A stretch of DNA of 43,002 nt, from NCBI GenBank assembly GCA_009773355.1, contig WRPG01000046.1, forward strand, positions 1-43,002, in the 5' to 3' direction. Shown piece after piece: positions 33,735 through 40,688 of the stretch. The position numbers and the translations under genes are program-made. Source of the DNA: Limisphaerales bacterium (GTDB lineage Bacteria > Verrucomicrobiota > Verrucomicrobiia > Limisphaerales > SXTU01). The notes beneath the pieces are model-generated. The model searched no databases, was not told the DNA's origin, and was given only the letters and a program-made list of their open reading frames with translations. Position 1 is the first letter of the stretch; each line of letters starts with the position of its first letter.

Positions 33735-34937
33735 ATGCCGATTATGGCGAGCTTGCATCGACAACCCGGCAAACCGAACTGGTTCTGCGCCTACACAACT
33801 CCGGATGGCGTCAGGCGCTTCCGATCCACCCAGACCTCCGACAAGAAGCAAGCGTGGCAAGTCTGCAACACATGGGCCAAAGCGTCCACGTTAGGCGGGA
33901 AGCTGACACCAGAGCGAGCGCGAGAAGTGATCGCGGCTGGCGTAGCGGATGTCCTAATGGCAACCGGACAAACCCTGCCCAGCGCAACCATCCGCGCTTG
34001 GTTCAAGCGGTGGCTGGAATTTAAGGAAGTAGAGAACGAACAGCGAACACATGAGCGGTATGAACTGTCGGTCCGCCGGTTTCTGAACTATCTGGGAAGT
34101 AAAGCGGACAGGGATTTGACGACACTTACTGCTGATGAGCTGATTCGATTTCGTGACGAAACCGCGAAGTCCCTTTCGGCCACATCCTGCAACATGGACC
34201 TGAAAGTGATTCGCGCATGCTTGGGTTCGGCCGTGCGGCAAGATTTGATCGAGAAAAACGCGGCCAAGAACGTCGCCGTTTTGAAGCAGCGCGGGGAACA
34301 CAAGCGACGGGCGTTCACTTTGGCTGAAATACAGAAAGTGCTGACTGTTTGCGATGAACGCGGCGGGGAATGGCGAGGACTGGTGCTGACCGCCGTTTAC
34401 ACGGGGCAACGACTTGGCGACGTCGCGCGGCTTACCTGGCAGCAGGTTGACCTGTCAAAGCGGCAAGTCTCGTTTGTCACAGAGAAGACCGGAAAGCGGC
34501 TGTCACTCTCAATGGCCAAGCCGCTCTTCGATTTCCTAGAATCGTTGCCTTCGTCGGATGATCCCAAGGACTTTGTGTTTCCCCACGCCGCCGCTGCCGT
34601 TGAAAAGCGGACGGGCACCATGTCCACTAAGTTTTACGATGAGATCTTGGCTCCGGCCGGCTTGGTGCCGGTGCGGTCCAAGCAGCGTGCTGACGACGGG
34701 AAAGGTCGTGCAGCGCGGCGAACCCAGAGCGAGATTTCCTTTCATTCGTTTCGGCACACGTTGACGACCTGGTTGAAAAGCGCTGGAGCAAGCAATGCGT
34801 TGGCGCAAATGATCATCGGGCACGACAGCGAAGTAGTTTCCCGAGGCTACACCCATCTGAGCGCCGACGACACGATGGATTCGATCAACAAATTGCCAGA
34901 CGTAACTGGTAAGAAGAACCAACCGAAGGCGGGATAA
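33735..34937 (+). CDS. Tyrosine recombinase (phage-type integrase)
   Basis: A 400-residue integrase. It has an N-terminal arm-binding-like region, a core-binding SAM-like domain (about 88-170, ERYELSVRRFLNYLG) and a catalytic domain. Catalytic residues are Arg226 (YTGQRLGDVARL), a candidate Lys in TEKTGKRL (about 250), His337 and Arg340 (SFHSFRHTLTTWL), His363 (GHDSEVVSRGYTH) and the nucleophile Tyr372. All are present, so the enzyme should be active. It begins about 60 nt from the tRNA 3' fragment and reads into the element, the usual layout for tRNA-targeted islands. ATG 33735 was taken; ATG 33744 is also possible. Confidence 0.93.
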   Translation: MPIMASLHRQPGKPNWFCAYTTPDGVRRFRSTQTSDKKQAWQVCNTWAKASTLGGKLTPERAREVIAAGVADVLMATGQTLPSATIRAWFKRWLEFKEVENEQRTHERYELSVRRFLNYLGSKADRDLTTLTADELIRFRDETAKSLSATSCNMDLKVIRACLGSAVRQDLIEKNAAKNVAVLKQRGEHKRRAFTLAEIQKVLTVCDERGGEWRGLVLTAVYTGQRLGDVARLTWQQVDLSKRQVSFVTEKTGKRLSLSMAKPLFDFLESLPSSDDPKDFVFPHAAAAVEKRTGTMSTKFYDEILAPAGLVPVRSKQRADDGKGRAARRTQSEISFHSFRHTLTTWLKSAGASNALAQMIIGHDSEVVSRGYTHLSADDTMDSINKLPDVTGKKNQPKAG

Positions 34938-34956
34938 GGTTCGTGATCGAACCGCC

Positions 34957-35024
34957 ACCACATCGACGCCGAGACCAAGCGCAAGGCCGTGGACAAGATG
35001 CCGGACATCTTCCTCGGCAAGTAA
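34957..35024 (+). pseudogene. C-terminal remnant of a second integrase-like gene
   Basis: Within the 210-nt gap after the integrase, one frame reads HHIDAETKRKAVDKMPDIFLGK before a TAA at 35022-35024. This resembles the end of other tyrosine recombinases after the catalytic YTH (YTHxDAETKRxAxxxMPDI). No recombinase sequence precedes it, so it looks like the tail of an earlier or replaced integrase. Only about 22 codons are involved, so the call is tentative. Confidence 0.4.
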
Positions 35025-35111
35025 CCAGTGAACGCTTCCATGGTAACAGGCTCGGTGGCGTTGGTTTCGGTGTAATCCAAGCTCTCCCATCGTCGTCTTC
35101 GTTTACGGTTT

Positions 35112-35140
35112 TGTAAGAATCTCCGCTGCTTTCTCGCTGT
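35112..35140 (+). promoter_or_regulatory. Putative ECF promoter, copy 1
   Basis: TGTAAGAA at 35112-35119, a 15-nt spacer and CGCTGT at 35135-35140. The -10-like element ends 7 nt before ATG 35148 of the excisionase-like gene, so the transcript would be leaderless or nearly so. It shares the -35-like octamer and exact spacer with three other copies in the element. Confidence 0.6.
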
Positions 35141-35147
35141 TGAGGGC

Positions 35148-35471
35148 ATGAAGATGAACGCAACGACAACCGCAGCAGCACAAGCCGACAATCAACCGTC
35201 AATCACCCCCGAGTTCATCCGCTTACCAAAGCCAGGCACGCTTTGTCGCTGGACCGGCCTTTCCCGCAGCAAGCTCAACGAATTGATCCTCCCCAGCCCG
35301 TTGAACAGCTTCAAACCGCCCGTCCGGTCGTTGTCGTTGAGGAATCGCGGCCAGATCAAGGCGGTGCGGTTGATCGTGCTGGAATCCCTCCTCGGCTACC
35401 TGCGCGGCCTCCTTGAACAGCAGTCCACCGAGGCCCACAGCGGATACTCAACGGCTTGTGGCGCGTCGTGA
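35148..35471 (+). CDS. Small DNA-binding protein, excisionase/AlpA-like
   Basis: A 107-residue protein. Its central part (RLPKPGTLCRWTGLSRSKLNELI...PVRSLSLRNRGQIKAVRLIVLESLLGYLR) fits the winged-helix layout of excisionase/MerR-type proteins: an N-terminal helix-turn-helix (LCRWTGLSRSKLNELI), a beta wing (VRSLSLRNRGQIKAVRLI) and a closing helix. Genes of this type near a tyrosine recombinase usually encode the recombination directionality factor or a repressor; which of these applies is not shown by the sequence. A motif shared with the ECF-sigma region lies directly upstream. ATG 35148 and ATG 35154 are both possible starts. Confidence 0.75.
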   Translation: MKMNATTTAAAQADNQPSITPEFIRLPKPGTLCRWTGLSRSKLNELILPSPLNSFKPPVRSLSLRNRGQIKAVRLIVLESLLGYLRGLLEQQSTEAHSGYSTACGAS

Positions 35472-35638
35472 ACCTCCAGCAAACGCGTCTATGCAGGTTC
35501 AACGAATCAAAACAGCGGGAAGGCGGCGGTTGCTCGATCCAGCCAGCTCCGTTACGGTCGCCACAGGAACCCAGCGCGGAAATCCGGCTTTGAAATCCTG
35601 GCACCGGCGGGGTTGCTCAAACTGATAGGCGAAATCGA

Positions 35639-35881
35639 ATGAAAGCCATCGAACAGGAAATGCCGGATGACGTTTACCAAAAGCTGGAAAGCTTGGCGTC
35701 GCACGATCATCAACGGGTGGATGCGTTCGCGCGGCAGAAGCTGGAGGAGCTGGTGGGGGCCGTGGAGAACTTCGCGGAGCTGGAGCGTCGTGCGCAGCGG
35801 GGCAACATCGACAAGTTTCGCGCCGCCATGGCCCAGGTGCCCAACGTGCCGCCAATGCCAGGGGATGAGTTGCCGCGATAG
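35639..35881 (+). CDS. Antitoxin-like small protein
   Basis: An 80-residue helical protein with an N-terminal PDDVYQKLESLASHDHQRVDAFARQKLEEL segment, similar in layout to ribbon-helix-helix or SpoVT-type antitoxins. Its C-terminal tail, AQVPNVPPMPGDELPR, is of the kind seen in small Verrucomicrobial and cyanobacterial antitoxins. A PIN or other toxin gene would be expected next to it, but the following gene is on the opposite strand and unrelated. It is therefore either an orphan antitoxin or a small protein of unknown role. Only the gene call itself is reasonably firm. Confidence 0.6.
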   Translation: MKAIEQEMPDDVYQKLESLASHDHQRVDAFARQKLEELVGAVENFAELERRAQRGNIDKFRAAMAQVPNVPPMPGDELPR

Positions 35882-35945
35882 GGAAACAGAAGCCCTGACG
35901 AGCCACTGGAAGGCATAAGCAGCCTCCCAGCTTACAGGTGAGCGA

Positions 35946-36725
35946 CTACCGGATGAGCTGAAAAGCCAAGCGCTGGGAGAAATGCTTCCACTTGGCCGAG
36001 TCGATGAGGAGTTCCGCCCCCAAGCAAGCCAGGCCCATCAATCCCACGACAACGGCCAGCATGTGCAATCCGCAGAAGCCAATGTAGAGGAAATCGCGTG
36101 CAAAGAAGCGGAACGTCACGATTGTCAGGTAGGTCGGACGCACGGCAAGGTGGAAGATGGGAAACAGCAGCACCACGCCAGCGAGGTAACGTGCTTGGCA
36201 AAGAGCAGCTACCATTGGCCGTTGCGTTTGCGGCTGCCAGCGAATCAGTCTGGCCGCTCCCCACGCAATGAACCCGATGTAGAAGCCACCGAGGCCGTTG
36301 AGGAAATTGGCGGCGCTGAAAGGCAACATCACTTCCGCGAGGTCGACCGGCTTGCCATCAAGCTCTAGGCGGTAATAGACGTCCAGCACCGTCAGCCAGG
36401 CTATGAAGAAACTGGCCGCGAGGAAAATCACCACCCGCTCGGTCTGGTAACGGCGGTAGGTGAGGATTCGCAACAGCCAAGGTCGGCGTAAGCTCTTGGC
36501 GACAGCCTTGACCGGGCCAAAGGCTTCAATGGCACGTTGCTGGGCAGCATCGGTGCTCAAGTTCAACGCCACGCCCTCCCGCCATTTCTCCTGTAGATGC
36601 GTCGCCAGTTCGTGCGCCCTCAACGGCCATTCGTCGTAATCCAAGGCCGCCCGCTCACAAACTTCCGAGGCGAGCCGTTCAAAGGCTAGGCTGACTGCGG
36701 GAGGGATTCGCTCGCCAGAATCCAT
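35946..36725 (-). CDS. Membrane protein with HAAS/permease-prefix N-terminus
   Basis: A 259-residue protein read leftward. The first 85 residues are soluble and helical, with the pattern HLQEKWREGVALNLSTDAAQQRAIEAFGPVKAVAKSL. This is typical of the HAAS (DUF1700/permease prefix domain 1) module that accompanies PadR regulators. Four or five transmembrane helices follow (VVIFLAASFFIAWLTVL; FLNGLGGFYIGFIAWGAA; ARYLAGVVLLFPIFHLAV; LYIGFCGLHMLAVVVGLMGLACL). It starts 6 nt after the PadR gene, so the two are one operon. PadR-HAAS pairs are known as regulator/membrane-partner modules, and HAAS proteins are thought to work with the regulator. Any transport or anti-sigma role is inference. Confidence 0.8.
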   Translation of the reverse strand: MDSGERIPPAVSLAFERLASEVCERAALDYDEWPLRAHELATHLQEKWREGVALNLSTDAAQQRAIEAFGPVKAVAKSLRRPWLLRILTYRRYQTERVVIFLAASFFIAWLTVLDVYYRLELDGKPVDLAEVMLPFSAANFLNGLGGFYIGFIAWGAARLIRWQPQTQRPMVAALCQARYLAGVVLLFPIFHLAVRPTYLTIVTFRFFARDFLYIGFCGLHMLAVVVGLMGLACLGAELLIDSAKWKHFSQRLAFQLIR

Positions 36726-36731
36726 GTTGCT

Positions 36732-37193
36732 TCATGCCTTCTTGAGCAGCATTTCCGCCCAAGCCCCAGTTTCGGCCTGAATCGCTGACTTCTCGGCCAA
36801 CCGCAGACCACCGGCATCCGTCAGCCGATACATCTTCAGCATCCGAGTGCTGCTTTCCCGCCATTCCCCTTGCAGCAAGCCGGAGGATTCCATCGTTGCC
36901 AGCAATCCGTAAATCGCGCCTTCGCCTTGGCCAGCCAACCGAAATAGCCCCTGGTTGAGCTTGCTGATCAACTCGAATCCATCGGCGGGTTGTTCAGCGA
37001 TGAGCCTCAGCAACAGCGCCTCCATCTGCTTCTCGGACAACTCCTTGGGCAGCGGAAACTCCTCGTTCAGCACCCGCTCAAATGCAGCCCGCACCCGGTC
37101 AGGCTGTCCAGCCGGCGGGTCCGCCAGCTTGTTGACGAGCGGCCCCACCTGCTTCAGCAGGGCTTCCAGCTTCAGTTTTTCAGCATCATTCAT
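36732..37193 (-). CDS. PadR-family winged-helix regulator, extended N-terminus
   Basis: A 153-residue protein read leftward from ATG 37193. The C-terminal 90 residues are a PadR-type winged helix: LRLIAEQPADGFELISKLNQGLFRLAGQGEGAIYGLLATMESSGLLQGEWRESSTRMLKMYRLTDAG contains the helix-turn-helix and the wing, with the usual GxxY-like core. The N-terminal 65 residues form an extra helical segment rather than the usual immediate start. PadR proteins repress genes encoding envelope or efflux functions, often their own operon. It lies 32 nt after the sigma gene and 6 nt before the HAAS membrane gene, and a sigma-type promoter motif sits in the 32-nt gap. Confidence 0.82.
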   Translation of the reverse strand: MNDAEKLKLEALLKQVGPLVNKLADPPAGQPDRVRAAFERVLNEEFPLPKELSEKQMEALLLRLIAEQPADGFELISKLNQGLFRLAGQGEGAIYGLLATMESSGLLQGEWRESSTRMLKMYRLTDAGGLRLAEKSAIQAETGAWAEMLLKKA

Positions 37194-37201
37194 CCGGGTA
37201 G

Positions 37202-37230
37202 ATAACGGGATCGTTCCAACGCTTCTTACA
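37202..37230 (-). promoter_or_regulatory. Putative ECF promoter, copy 4 (before PadR)
   Basis: On the minus strand TGTAAGAA covers 37230-37223, the spacer is 15 nt, and CGTTAT covers 37207-37202. The octamer includes the stop codon of the sigma gene. The -10-like element ends 8 nt before the PadR ATG. This would give the PadR-membrane pair its own sigma-dependent promoter inside the operon. Confidence 0.65.
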
Positions 37231-37795
37231 GCAAAAGTTCATCTTTCTTCAGAATCTTGTGCAGGGCCTCCAACCCCCGCTGCAAATACACGCCGATGGA
37301 ACCGATTTTCAGCCCATGTTTGTCAGCAATCTCCTGCTGGGTGAGGCCGTTGAAGTAGGACTCCTCCACGACTTTCCGGTATTGCTCAGAAATCTGCCTC
37401 AAAGCCTCCCTTACCATTGCGGCCCGTTCTCCGTGGATAACCGCCACATCGGGCTGCTGCTGGCTTTGATCGGGAGCGTTGCTTACTTCCGTGTCCTCCG
37501 GTTCCACCAGCTTGCCTCCGCCGTGCTTCAGGGTTGAACGCTGACGAAAGATGTCGAGCAGTCGGTTCTTGCTGATGGTTGAGACTAGTTTTTTGCACTC
37601 CTCGAAGCTGCTGGCAGTCTTCACGTATTTCACGACCTGGGTGATGGCCTCAATAGCAACATCCTCGTGAGCGTGGTGGTTGAGGTCTGGGGCCGTTGAG
37701 CAGCAGACGCTCAGGCTGATGGCTTTGAGAATCGCGTAGGCCCGGTCCCACGCGTTCCGATCCCCAGCTTTCAGTTGTTCGATTTCAACGTCCAC
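37226..37795 (-). CDS. ECF-type RNA polymerase sigma factor
   Basis: A 189-residue sigma-70-family protein read leftward. Region 2 runs to about residue 90 and ends with the promoter-melting helix STISKNRLLDIFRQR. A 45-residue acidic linker (VEPEDTEVSNAPDQSQQQPD) follows. Region 4 (about 120-185) has the helix-turn-helix YFNGLTQQEIADKHGLKIGSIGVYLQRGLEALHKIL. There is no region 3, which defines the ECF group. No classical anti-sigma gene adjoins it; the PadR and HAAS membrane genes 32 nt downstream take that position. Four copies of a promoter-like motif lie within about 2.9 kb of it, in front of its own operon's later genes and two other genes of the element. Confidence 0.85.
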   Translation of the reverse strand: MDVEIEQLKAGDRNAWDRAYAILKAISLSVCCSTAPDLNHHAHEDVAIEAITQVVKYVKTASSFEECKKLVSTISKNRLLDIFRQRSTLKHGGGKLVEPEDTEVSNAPDQSQQQPDVAVIHGERAAMVREALRQISEQYRKVVEESYFNGLTQQEIADKHGLKIGSIGVYLQRGLEALHKILKKDELLL

Positions 37796-37925
37796 CGGCT
37801 GCTCCGTTGCAAGAAAATCGCTGCTGTTGGGTGAACGTATCGCCCCCAGTATTCCTGATGTGGAATGTTTGCTGGGATTCTTCCCCCGTTGGTTGTCGTC
37901 GCTGGACTACCTCCCAAACAACGCC

Positions 37926-37954
37926 TGTAAGAAATCGCTGAACAACCCCGTTGA
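37926..37954 (+). promoter_or_regulatory. Putative ECF promoter, copy 2
   Basis: TGTAAGAA at 37926-37933, a 15-nt spacer and CGTTGA at 37949-37954. It ends 13 nt before ATG 37968 of the isopentenyltransferase-like gene. It is the first of two tandem copies in front of that gene and lies in the region divergent from the sigma gene. Confidence 0.6.
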
Positions 37955-37967
37955 TACAGCAACGACG

Positions 37968-38837
37968 ATGAACACGAAGCCGACAACCAGCCAGGACCGC
38001 AGCGGAAAACTTCCCTGTAAGAAGTCGCTCAACTTTCTCGCTGATGACGGTGTGAAACAATCACCCTCAACAGCGGGCGCAAAACAACGGGGCGAGCTTC
38101 AGCCTGCCTTCCGCCCGGTTGTCATTCTCGGGCCAACTACCGTGGGCAAGGCGGAGGTGGCTTTTGGTCTGGCCCGACGCCTCAGCACGGAAGTCATCAA
38201 CGCCGACAAGTTCTATCTCTATGATGCCTTGCCGGAGGTCACGGGTCAGTCCGATGCCGACCAATACCCAGATGTCGCCAGCCATCTCTACGGGGTGCTG
38301 CAGCCGGAGGACAGTCTGTGGAGCCAGGCCAAATACAGCAGCGAACTGAAGGCTTGTCTGCCCGGCATCCGCTCACGCGGTCGCGCACCGATCATCGAAG
38401 GTTGTTCCAACGGCCTCATTGGCGCTGCCCTCAACGCACTGAACTCGGCGGCGGAATCACCTGAGGATGCCCCGTTGGTGATTGGCCTGCGGTGGAAGCA
38501 CGCTGGCAACCTGGCAGCCGACTGCGAACGGCGGGCGGCGAAGATGTTCTCGCAAGGGATGCTACCCAGCTTCCGCGAGGCCTGCGCCCAGCGGATGACC
38601 GAAACCTACCTGCTGCGGAAGTGCTTCGCCAGGGAGCCGCTGCTGGCGCACCAGCGCCGCACCTTGTCCCGGTCACGCTGCCAGCATCGCGTCGCCGAGC
38701 TGTTGGAACGTCATGCGCGCCGCCACTACGAGATGCTGGGGCGGATTCCTAATGTTCATTGGATCGACCATGACCGGCAGTGTCCAGAAACCACCATTGA
38801 ACGAATCCTCACGGTGCTGGGGCAACTCGCCAGATGA
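37968..38837 (+). CDS. MiaA/isopentenyltransferase-like P-loop protein
   Basis: 289 residues from ATG 37968, or 261 from GTG 38052. The whole fold of the MiaA/IPT prenyltransferase family is recognisable: a P-loop near 55-62 (VVILGPTTVGKA); VINADKFYLYDALPEVTG, matching the catalytic-Asp segment (ISVDS...YKGMDIGT in MiaA, LDRVQ...LSTGSG in Agrobacterium Ipt); APIIEGCSNGLIGAAL; CERRAAKMFSQGMLPSFREA; and the end VHWIDHDRQ, matching MiaA VHWLDSEK. Family members transfer dimethylallyl groups to tRNA A37 or to free AMP (cytokinin). The P-loop here ends GKA instead of GKT/S, and the RYxQ-like region is weak, so activity or substrate may differ. Two tandem ECF-type promoter motifs precede the alternative starts. 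Confidence 0.72.
   Translation: MNTKPTTSQDRSGKLPCKKSLNFLADDGVKQSPSTAGAKQRGELQPAFRPVVILGPTTVGKAEVAFGLARRLSTEVINADKFYLYDALPEVTGQSDADQYPDVASHLYGVLQPEDSLWSQAKYSSELKACLPGIRSRGRAPIIEGCSNGLIGAALNALNSAAESPEDAPLVIGLRWKHAGNLAADCERRAAKMFSQGMLPSFREACAQRMTETYLLRKCFAREPLLAHQRRTLSRSRCQHRVAELLERHARRHYEMLGRIPNVHWIDHDRQCPETTIERILTVLGQLAR
38016..38044 (+). promoter_or_regulatory. Putative ECF promoter, copy 3
   Basis: TGTAAGAA at 38016-38023, a 15-nt spacer and CGCTGA at 38039-38044. It ends 7 nt before GTG 38052, the same distance as copy 1 has to its ATG. This favours GTG 38052 as one real start of the isopentenyltransferase-like protein. If ATG 37968 is used instead, the motif lies inside the coding frame. 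Confidence 0.55.
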
Positions 38838-38959
38838 CACACTTTCCCCTGGGACTCCAATCCGACCCGCTTGCCCAGGGGGATCAACTATACAGCGGGT
38901 TGGCGCTTGGGATAGTGGCCCTTCCCAGTGTCAAGTGCAGCGGGGTCACAATTAAAACC

Positions 38960-39388
38960 ATGAAGTTGCATCGCACAAAGAAAGCGTCCACCGCGACGCT
39001 CACACCCGAAGGGGCCTACGCCGCGACCGTTACGATGGTCACGTGCAAAGCCAAAGAGGGGACGGCAGAACCGGAAACGGTCGAGGTGCAGTTCACGCTC
39101 AACGAGGTGAACCAGCACATCACTCGGCCCTATCCGGCCAAGATCGAGGGCCGCAGCCCGTTGCTGCGTGACGCCAAGGTCATCCTCGGTCGCGACCTGA
39201 CGCGCGCGGAGGATGAGGAGGGGTTCGACCCGGTCATCCTGAAGGACCGCACCTGCCGCGTGGTCGTGGCTCACCGCCGTGGCTCCAACGGCAAGCTGCA
39301 GGCACAGGCCACCACGGTATTGGCCCCGGTTGCTGCCCCGGTCGCTGCTGCCCCAGCGGTTGAGGCGGTCGCTGCGGTTACTGCCTAG
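38960..39388 (+). CDS. Conserved small protein of replication module, unknown function
   Basis: A 142-residue protein from ATG 38960, with a beta-rich core (GAYAATVTMVTCKAKEGT...VEVQFTLNEVNQHITRPYPAKIEG, CRVVVAHRRGSNGKLQAQATTVLAP) and an Ala/Pro/Val-rich tail. The layout recalls small phage proteins encoded next to helicase/primase genes (DUF669-like or OB-fold single-strand-binding accessory proteins), but I do not recognise a definite family. It is followed 67 nt later by the SF3 helicase gene. The open frame extends upstream to 38834 without good coding character. Confidence 0.65.
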   Translation: MKLHRTKKASTATLTPEGAYAATVTMVTCKAKEGTAEPETVEVQFTLNEVNQHITRPYPAKIEGRSPLLRDAKVILGRDLTRAEDEEGFDPVILKDRTCRVVVAHRRGSNGKLQAQATTVLAPVAAPVAAAPAVEAVAAVTA

Positions 39389-39455
39389 CACCAACGCCCT
39401 GTCGCTCGGGTCAAACCGGGCGGCAGGGCTTCACTCCTTCAACCTACAAAACACC

Positions 39456-40676
39456 ATGAAGAAGCCCACTCTGACAGCCAGCCACACCAGCAAGCCCACC
39501 ACCAGCCAGCCAGCAACGCTCGATCCACAGACAGCCGCAGTGGGTTTTCTTCAAACCAATCAGCTGGCGTTCCACGATGATCCGAAGCGCTTCTTCATCT
39601 TTGTTGAAAAACAGCAGGCCTGGCACCCCATCACCATCAACCAGCTCCATCGGCGGTTGAAGAGCTGGGTGTTGGAGACGCACAAGAACAGCGTCTCGGC
39701 GGCAGCGTTGAAGAAGATGGTGGCTGAACTCGAAGTGGCCGCTCCCTGCTGGACCCCGACGTTGAAGCCCGGCCAGATGGTCGTCGCCAATGGGGTGCTG
39801 GATGTTACAGCAGCCACCCCGTTGTTCTCAGCCAAGGATCAAAACACCCACTTCGCCGACACCCTGACGATCAACTACCAGCCAGCCGCCCAGTGTCCCA
39901 AGTTCCGGCAGTTCCTCGCTGATTCGCTGGCGATCAACGATGCCTCATTGGTCCAGAAGTGGGCTGGTTCGTTGCTAGCCGGCCCGAACCAGTCGCAGGT
40001 GATCTTGATGCTGCTGGGAGCCTCTGGCACCGGCAAAGGGACGTTGGTGTCAATCCTGACGCGGCTGGTAGGGGTAGAGGCGGCAGCAGAGTTGAGGGTT
40101 GGTCAACTGGATGGACGCTTTGAGATGTCGGCGCTCGTCGGGAAGCGGCTGTTGGTCGGCATGGAGATCAACCCCAACCTGCTCAACGGAGACGGGTTGG
40201 GTCGGCTTAAAGCGTTGGTCGGCAATGATCGTATGGAGGCAGAGCTGAAGGGACGTAACCGGCGCGCCTCCATCAACGGCGATTTCCACGTCGTCCTCTA
40301 CGGCAACCAGCTCAATCAGCAGCAGTGGTCGGCCGATTTGGACGCGTTTCGACGCCGCTTGTTGATTGTTGAGTATTCCAAGCAGCCGCCAGCCACCATC
40401 ATCCCTAACCTCGCTGATACGCTTTGGCTGGAGGAAGGCAGCGGCATCCTCAACTGGGCCGTGGAAGGGGTTGGCTGTTACAGGGCTGACTTGCAACAGG
40501 CCGGGCGGTTTGTGCTCACGGTTGATCAACAGCGACGGGTCAACCGCGTCATCCCTCCGCCTCCCGTTGCTGTAGAAGTATCGCCTTCCACTCCACCCGC
40601 AGCACCAGGATCAACGTGGCGGCGATGGATGATGGCCCTACGGCGGCTCTGGCAATCACTGATCCCTGCCAAGTAA
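39456..40676 (+). CDS. SF3 (D5/P4-type) replicative helicase
   Basis: 406 residues from ATG 39456. A D5_N-like region (about 95-180, ending FADTLTINYQPAAQCPKFRQFLADSL) is followed by the superfamily-3 helicase core. Walker A is GASGTGKG at 188-195, Walker B lies in KRLLVGMEIN, and sensor/motif C in FHVVLYGNQLNQ, followed by the arginine-rich FRRRLLIVEY. No primase (prim-pol) domain is fused, unlike P4 alpha, so the element must use host primase or another protein. SF3 helicases unwind origins of phages and plasmids. The initiator gene with iterons follows after 12 nt, so both act together in element replication. Confidence 0.88.
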   Translation: MKKPTLTASHTSKPTTSQPATLDPQTAAVGFLQTNQLAFHDDPKRFFIFVEKQQAWHPITINQLHRRLKSWVLETHKNSVSAAALKKMVAELEVAAPCWTPTLKPGQMVVANGVLDVTAATPLFSAKDQNTHFADTLTINYQPAAQCPKFRQFLADSLAINDASLVQKWAGSLLAGPNQSQVILMLLGASGTGKGTLVSILTRLVGVEAAAELRVGQLDGRFEMSALVGKRLLVGMEINPNLLNGDGLGRLKALVGNDRMEAELKGRNRRASINGDFHVVLYGNQLNQQQWSADLDAFRRRLLIVEYSKQPPATIIPNLADTLWLEEGSGILNWAVEGVGCYRADLQQAGRFVLTVDQQRRVNRVIPPPPVAVEVSPSTPPAAPGSTWRRWMMALRRLWQSLIPAK

Positions 40677-40688
40677 CGGCCAACGTCG

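Noticed and set aside
37808-37836. Possible fifth ECF-type motif (TGCAAGAA)
   Set aside because: The octamer has one mismatch, and the hexamer 15 nt later is GTGAAC rather than CGyTrw. It overlaps the first codons of the sigma gene.
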